Source: Gryganskiella cystojenkinii
Lineage: Eukaryota > Mortierellomycota > Mortierellomycetes > Mortierellales > Mortierellaceae
Assembly (NCBI GenBank): GCA_015852425.1
Contig: JAAAIG010000850.1
Location: 5,242-16,267 of the forward strand
DNA length: 11,026 nucleotides
Direction of reading: 5' to 3'
How positions within the stretch are numbered: position 1 is the stretch's first letter; each line of letters begins with the position of its first letter. The position numbers and the translations under genes were made by a program. This document shows, piece by piece, positions 6,111 to 11,026 of the stretch. Under the pieces are notes generated by a model that saw only the letters and a program-made list of their open reading frames with translations, ran no database searches and was not told the origin of the DNA.

Positions 6111-8259
6111 CATGCCGATGCCGAAACGGTATATAGCCAAAAAGGCCCCGAGATTTCTTCGTCGAACCAGAGACCTAGGATCCCCGGTCCTCCTCTCTCC
6201 ATCATCCCTCGGTAGTAGACAATCATGTCGCCAGAGCTCAAGTCAAAGCTTAATTGATCCAATCCTGATCCGAACTCGAGGTACAGACTCTTGTTTTTGA
6301 TGCCACTACACATGTCTGGATCCGAACTAGAGAAGGTATGACAGACCTCTTGGTGTTCATCGGGATGGTGGAAGTAGTTCTTGACCATTCGAAATAGACC
6401 TGTCTTTTCTGAGAGGATACCACGGACACCATAGTCACCAATGGCATCTAGTCCTCTACCAGAAAAGATCCGTTGATGTCCCCAGTTCTCGGACTCACTC
6501 AGATCATCGCAATCGTCCTCCTTCTCCTTCACTCTGTTCGCCATACCGCAGGTAGCATTTACGCCACTGCCTCCGCTATGGCACGCCTTTGCGCTGAGAA
6601 AGCACCGATCAACCTCTTTCATGGCCTGCAAATCCATCACGCTGTTAAGGTAGAGCGGCGAGTATTCGTCGTTGTTGGACCCACTGCCGCCATCATGCTC
6701 TCCTTCTCTCGACCCGGTCGTCCAATTGACAACCTCTAAGTCCATCCGACGATCCAATCGAAGACCTCGTACAGAGTGTTCCAGATCGCGTTGTGGTCTA
6801 TGTACAAACGAGAGCTGGACTCTTTCACCACCTTCAGTGCTCTTCTCGCTTGTATCATCATCGTCATCGCTGTCGTCATCATTGTCATCGTCCGACTCTC
6901 GCTCAACGTCCGGACCAAAATCTCGGTAGGCGTAATAGCCGGCCCACCTCCCTGTCAGACTACGGTCATCGCTTTCCCTCAGTCGATATTGTTCTGCATG
7001 TATTTGCCGCTTTGGCAAACTGATTAAGGGGATAGGGATAAAGTCTTTCGCATTGAGCCCAAGATTGAGCCACGACGGCACTACGTGTGGTTCATGTTTG
7101 GGAGTTTCCAGCGCCGCTGCTGGCGGCACGACGGTCGTTGTGCTTGATGTGGAATAAACTGTGTCATCGCTATCGCAGGATGAAGAGGACGAATCCCACC
7201 AAAACATCTCTTGCTGTTGAAAGAGGAGCGCTTGCTCAGATAGCATTCTCGTCTGAGCTTCGGCCTCGATGGCACAGACGGTGGGACCACAGAACAAGAC
7301 CAGGAAAAACAGTTGACACATGGACCAAGGGAACCAGGTTCGAGGAGCCGTTTCAACGCTGAATTGCCAATGTGGTGAGGGCATCTCTTGACAAAATAGC
7401 GCGCGTCGAAGATGTTGGAAGCATCCATATTCGTCTCGGTAAAAGGCCGTTAGCATATGAGGGTCTATTGAAGTAAAGGACAGTGGACAGGTTTTGAGAT
7501 CCAATTCTTGCAGAAATTTCAATCGTCATCGCATATGAACAGCATTCGGATGTTTCTTTGCCTACCTCTCACTGATAATCGAGCAACAACATCAAATATG
7601 CGTTGCAAGGTCTCTGGAATAAAGTACACGCAACTTGATTGAAGGGGCATCTCAAACCAAAATGAAACGGCCAACGCCCAGAACTCAGAGTTGGTTGTGT
7701 TCGCGATCCAGTGTAGGCTTTTATCGTCTGGTTTTTAGTTCAAGGGTTTGTTTTATCCATTAATGGGTGGCCCACTATATTGTAAAATTACACCCGTCCC
7801 CTCTCCAAACTCACCGTAATTAGTTCCGATAGCAAGCAAACGAAGGATCTGACTCCGCATTTCATCCGCCGAAGTGACATCATGATGAAGGGTTGGGTTC
7901 AGCAAGAACCGGCAACAGCGTTTCACGTCTGTAAATAAACCGAGTCTTGAGAGCACAGCGGTCTTGAAGGACGAAGTTTCGACGCGTCCTCTTCTCGTTG
8001 ATTCTTGATCAGCACCAGAGTACTCCCCGTAGAGGACGGTCCAGATATAGGGCCAGATGACCGAGGACGGGGACCAGAGGTCCGAGTGGAGTGTTTTGCA
8101 AGTCTGATTGAGCGAGAGGAGGTCTTGCAGGTTGTCCGCGTGGACGAGGTATTGGACGATGCAGGCGTGGACCTCGATCGGGAGTTCGAGGATGATGGCA
8201 CGCTCAGGTTGAACAGTCTTGGATTTGGCCTTGGTTCTTGATCTCTTTGTGTGGATCAT
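6110..8259 (-). CDS. F-box protein with acidic insert and Gly/Trp-rich C-terminal region
   Basis: Three exons, 8259-7815, 7727-7566 and 7506-6110, are joined across GT-AG introns of 87 and 59 nt (both phase 1), giving 667 aa. Residues 23-69 form an F-box: ILELPIEVHACIVQYLV, DLLSLNQTCKTLHSDLW, then VIWPYIW. This domain binds Skp1 in SCF ubiquitin ligases. Exon 2 reads HWIANTTNSEFWALAVSFWF and ETLQRIFDVVARLSVR. Residues 261-282 are hydrophobic (FPWSMCQLFFLVLFC), followed by Ser-rich linkers. GRWAGYYAYRDFG is at 388-400, an acidic tract at 405-420, and the C-terminal third has GLDAIGDYGVRG (554-565), MVKNY (576-580) and GDMIVYYRGMMERGGPGILG (628-647) then LWF. That spacing of Gly, Lys-Xaa-Tyr and Trp resembles the C-terminal region of other fungal F-box proteins and may bind the substrate. 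The second acceptor is less certain: AG just before 7466, also phase 1, is an alternative. Confidence 0.82.
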
Positions 8260-8948
8260 TGGTGGGAATCAGGGAAAGAGGAAGAAAGAAAAGAGGAAGG
8301 GGGAAAAAAGAAATGAATGTTGAAAATAATGCAGAGCATGTGTCAAAAAAAAGCTCATTTGTGGACCAAGAACGATCGACCTTTGCTGTCTTCTGACCAG
8401 AAGATGTGTTGTTTGTGTTGGTGGCACAGACAGCATTCTCTTTCCTCTCTTCCGTCTTTTGGGTTGACCTCGATTTTTGTGCAATGTGGCCATGCTCGCT
8501 CTTTGCTCTTTGAGTGTCGGCTATGCTGACAAGATGATGTACGCCACCAAATATCATTGAGGTTGGGAAGAGTGGGCGTCGATGTGTTTGCCCTATTCCT
8601 GGAACAAAGCTTCATTCTTGCACCCAAGACAAGATCGGAGGAACGTCATTCAAAGCCACATCGGACCTGAGTCGTCGATCTTCCCACAGGTGGAAACCAA
8701 GTCAGCACCCTAAAATTAGACAACCCAGCAAACAGGGCCAGTCCGCGAATAGACCTGTTGGACAGGGGCACACACCTTCTATTGCGCTCTCAAATATTCT
8801 CCTCCTTTTTCAGTCCTCCTATTTTCTTTGTTCATCCTTTTTTCCTTCCGTCCATCCATTAATCCATCTGTCATCCAAGCTTGGAATCTCGAACAACAAC
8901 AAAAGAGGATCAAGAAGAAGACAAAAAAACCCCATTCAAGTACGAGAC
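8260..8948. promoter_or_regulatory. divergent intergenic region between the F-box and GT34 genes
   Basis: 689 bp separates divergent starts (8259 minus, 8949 plus), so it should contain both promoters. On the F-box side it is purine-rich on the plus strand (8270-8313), that is CT-rich in the F-box leader. On the GT34 side there is a long pyrimidine-rich stretch (about 8797-8880) followed by an A-rich leader. No clear TATA box is seen near either start. Open frames inside (8204-8557 minus and 8355-8627 minus) show no family motif and I do not call them. Confidence 0.6.
8797..8880 (+). promoter_or_regulatory. pyrimidine-rich promoter or leader tract of the GT34 gene
   Basis: A CT-rich stretch, including repeated TCCATCC and ATCC steps, lies 69-152 bp upstream of the ATG. 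It is followed by an A-rich leader (AACAACAACAAAAG, then AAGAAGAAGAC). CT tracts followed by transcription starts are common at fungal promoters without a TATA box. The assignment rests on composition and position only. Confidence 0.35.
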
Positions 8949-11026
8949 ATGTCATCAATGCCTGCGAGGAAACTCTACTTGATTACGGCTGCCATCTTCC
9001 TCGTCGTCGTCGTTCTTTCTTACCACAAGAGCAACAGCTACGGCGGCTATGACGATTATAACATCAACAACAGCAGGACCGAGGTCGATACTTCTAAAAA
9101 CAAGGGTCCTTTGACAACCGACTACTCTCGCCCTGGTTCTGGTTCTAACACCGGTGCTGGCACCGGTGGTTATGACGACCAGTCTGACAAAGTCCAGGAC
9201 GACGATATCGACCATGTCGAGGACACCAAGGCTCCTCCCAAGGTCGATACCACCACGTCTACACCAACAACAATAACAACCACTACCACCCCTAATACCC
9301 CTGGTCAATACGATACCCTGGTGGTCATCCCCTCGAGCTGGACTCAGATTCAAAACCGTCGTTGGGTGCGCGAGACGATCTTTGGGATTAAGAACAACCT
9401 GGAGCCCTGCAAACTGTACGACAGCAATATCCTCTACAAGTTTTATATCCATGGAAAGGTCACCTGGAACAAGCAAAAATACCACTCAGCCGATTACATG
9501 CAAGCCTTGGTCCGCGATCTCTATGGCGAGTTTATGGAGTTTAACGACTCAGTGTTCACCAATGCCACCGTCGTTCCACACGCTGTCTGGGGTGATGCCT
9601 TGAATTGGGCGGTAAGTTGGAGTGCATTTCTCTTTTCTCTTCTTTTTTCCCGTCAACGATGGGTTGTTCGCGGGATCTCTCTAAAAAAAGACCGACCACG
9701 CCGACTCTTGCATATCCTTTATTTCTGACTCACTTTCCATCATTTTTGGTTTTTTTTGCGCAGGTCAACACATTTGTGCCAGAAGAAAAAATCAAGGTCA
9801 ACAAGATCGCCATCTTTGACTCGACCACTATCGCCAACTTGCCTAAGATGGAACAGGCTGTCAAGGCAGCTAATTTCGATACCAACGGATACGTTTACAC
9901 CTGGGGTGAAGACCCAGCCTTTGCTGCCATGGTCTCCTTCCCGGTCGCTCAAAAGCTCTTGGAGGACAGAGTTGCGCTTGAAGGCAAGCATGAGACTCCC
10001 CTCAACCTGATCGATGCCTCCAAGGGCTATTACACCGCCCCGACCTTCAAGCTTCTCACCGGTAAGGGACAGCTCTGGGCCAGCGAGGTGGAGCTGATCG
10101 ATACGGCTACAGAGGTAGTTGGACAGGTCTATCAACAGGAGGACTGGATGCCAATCGTGGACAGACTTGCGGTCCAGCCCACATCTCCCTGTGCTGTGGA
10201 TGCGAACCGCAAAAAGAACATTGCTGTCTTGACCTCGTCCTACATTTACGTCGACATGTGCATGGCCGAAGCTTCCTTATATGCAGCGGAGAACAAGCGT
10301 ATTTATGCAGCCAGGCACGGCTATGATTTTGTTGCTCGCGCGGCCGAGTTTGCTCAGGAAGAATACCGAGGTCGTCGTCTGGTCTGGGGCAAGATCGGGG
10401 CTATGCAAAAAGTCTTGCCCCATTACGAATGGTTGTTCTGGATGGACATGGATGCCGTCGTTGCGGATCTGGACAAGGATCTCCGGACCATCTTGGATTT
10501 TGCGGAAGAAAATAAGCGTGAGGACCAGGACGAGATTAGTTTAGTGGTCGTCCGACCTGTCAGGGATTCAAAGTTGAATGCCGGTGTGATGTTGATCAAG
10601 AACACGGATTGGAGTCGTCGATTCTTGAGTGAGGTCCAGACCCGGAGCGAGTGGTTTATGAAGTCGAGCTATGAGCAGGCTGCGATCTGGGATGTAATGA
10701 TGGAACCCAAGTGGGCTTCAGGGGTAAGTTTTTTTGTGTTTTGGAGGGGTCTAGGATACAAATGGTTTCTCTCGGACGAAATTAGTCTCTAACTTTCACT
10801 CTTCGGTTCCCTTCCCTTTTTCTTTTCTTTTTTTTTTTTTTTTTTTGCTCTTCCAGGTTTACCTCTACGACAAGAACGACCATGTCATGAATACTTTCCC
10901 TAAACAATACATCGAGGGCGACTTCGTAATTCATTTCGCCCCAGCCGGATGCCCATCTGTACCCGTTTTGGAGGCCCTTCGCAAGGTCAAGGCTGGCGAA
11001 AGTCCCAATTTCGTTTTTATCGACTA
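8949..11026 (+). CDS. Golgi glycosyltransferase: N-terminal GT31-like region fused to C-terminal GT34 (GMA12/MNN10) domain, 3' partial
   Basis: Three exons, 8949-9611, 9764-10723 and 10857 to the window edge, are joined across phase-0 GT-AG introns of 152 and 133 nt; both donors are GTAAGT and the second intron has a 19-T tract (10828-10846). 597 aa are visible and the frame is open at the edge. Residues 9-24 form a membrane anchor, 25-120 a Gly/Asp and Thr-rich stem. Residues 121-290 resemble GT31: LVVIPSSWTQIQNRRWVRET (124-143), LYKFYIHG (162-169), LYGEFMEFNDSVFTNATVVP (191-210), FDSTTIANL (239-247), VSFPVAQKLLED (278-289). Residues 371-597 are GT34: NIAVLTSSYI, WLFWMDMDAVV with the DxD metal site DMD at 449-451, LNAGVMLIKNTDWS (492-505), YEQAAIWDVM (524-533), YIEGDFVIHFAP (559-570). 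GT34 enzymes are Golgi alpha-galactosyl- or alpha-mannosyltransferases using UDP-Gal or GDP-Man; which sugar cannot be read here. Confidence 0.88.

Noticed and set aside
7440..7470. Alternative acceptor for F-box intron 2 after AATAG (exon from 7465)
   Set aside because: It is also phase 1, but the upstream AG at 7508-7507 is the first AG after a TGAC branch-point-like site and keeps more coding sequence. It remains possible.
8204..8557. 117-aa minus-strand open frame overlapping the F-box start
   Set aside because: Different frame from the F-box protein, no motif, and a C-terminal half made of phenylalanine/leucine/serine from a CT-rich leader.
8955..9485. 176-aa minus-strand open frame
   Set aside because: Antisense shadow of the first exon of the GT34 gene; its valine-rich and glycine-rich runs are the reverse complement of the Asp- and Thr-codon repeats.
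10828..10846. 19-base T-run as a possible assembly artefact or terminator
   Set aside because: It sits directly before a GCTCTTCCAG acceptor inside intron 2 of the GT34 gene, so it is best explained as a polypyrimidine tract; exact length may be unreliable.

Overview
The window looks like nuclear DNA of a filamentous fungus. Its genes are split by short GT-AG introns: I place nine, from 59 to 233 nt. Intergenic DNA is rich in poly-T/poly-A and CT/GA tracts, start contexts fit eukaryotic translation, and the protein families are fungal. Gene style suggests an early-diverging fungus (Mucoromycota, Mortierella-like), but that is inference from style, not a search. I see no mobile element, CRISPR array, tRNA or rRNA gene.

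Layout, left to right. (1) At 1-70 on the minus strand there may be the first codons of a gene running off the left edge, with a mitochondrial-presequence-like N-terminus. (2) At 2316-599 (minus, 2 exons, 531 aa) lies a type II membrane protein of the GDP-fucose protein O-fucosyltransferase-like family. (3) A 1.4-kb divergent intergenic region holds simple repeats, short inverted repeats, AGGGG motifs and a TATA box. (4) At 3707-4636 (plus, 3 exons, 238 aa) is a flavin-binding protein of the pyridoxamine 5'-phosphate oxidase-like (Nim-type) fold. (5) At 5802-4957 (minus, 3 exons, 130 aa) is a small DUF4286-like alpha/beta-barrel protein, convergent with gene 4. A 32-bp tandem repeat sits just upstream of its start. 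(6) At 8259-6110 (minus, 3 exons, 667 aa) is an F-box protein with an acidic insert and a Gly/Trp-rich C-terminal region. Its middle exon is short and lies between the two long open frames. (7) At 8949 to the right edge (plus, at least 3 exons, at least 597 aa) is a Golgi-type glycosyltransferase. Its C-terminal half is a clear GT34 (GMA12/MNN10) domain, and its N-terminal half resembles a degenerate GT31 (beta-1,3-galactosyltransferase) domain.

The genes do not form one obvious pathway. Two of the five well-supported genes (O-fucosyltransferase-like and GT34) are probably secretory-pathway glycosyltransferases that could both act on glycoproteins or cell-wall glycans. The flavin protein, the DUF4286-like protein and the F-box protein look like unrelated cytosolic neighbours. 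The most interesting item is the apparent GT31-like/GT34 fusion, in which the acidic metal-binding motif of the first domain seems to be lost.
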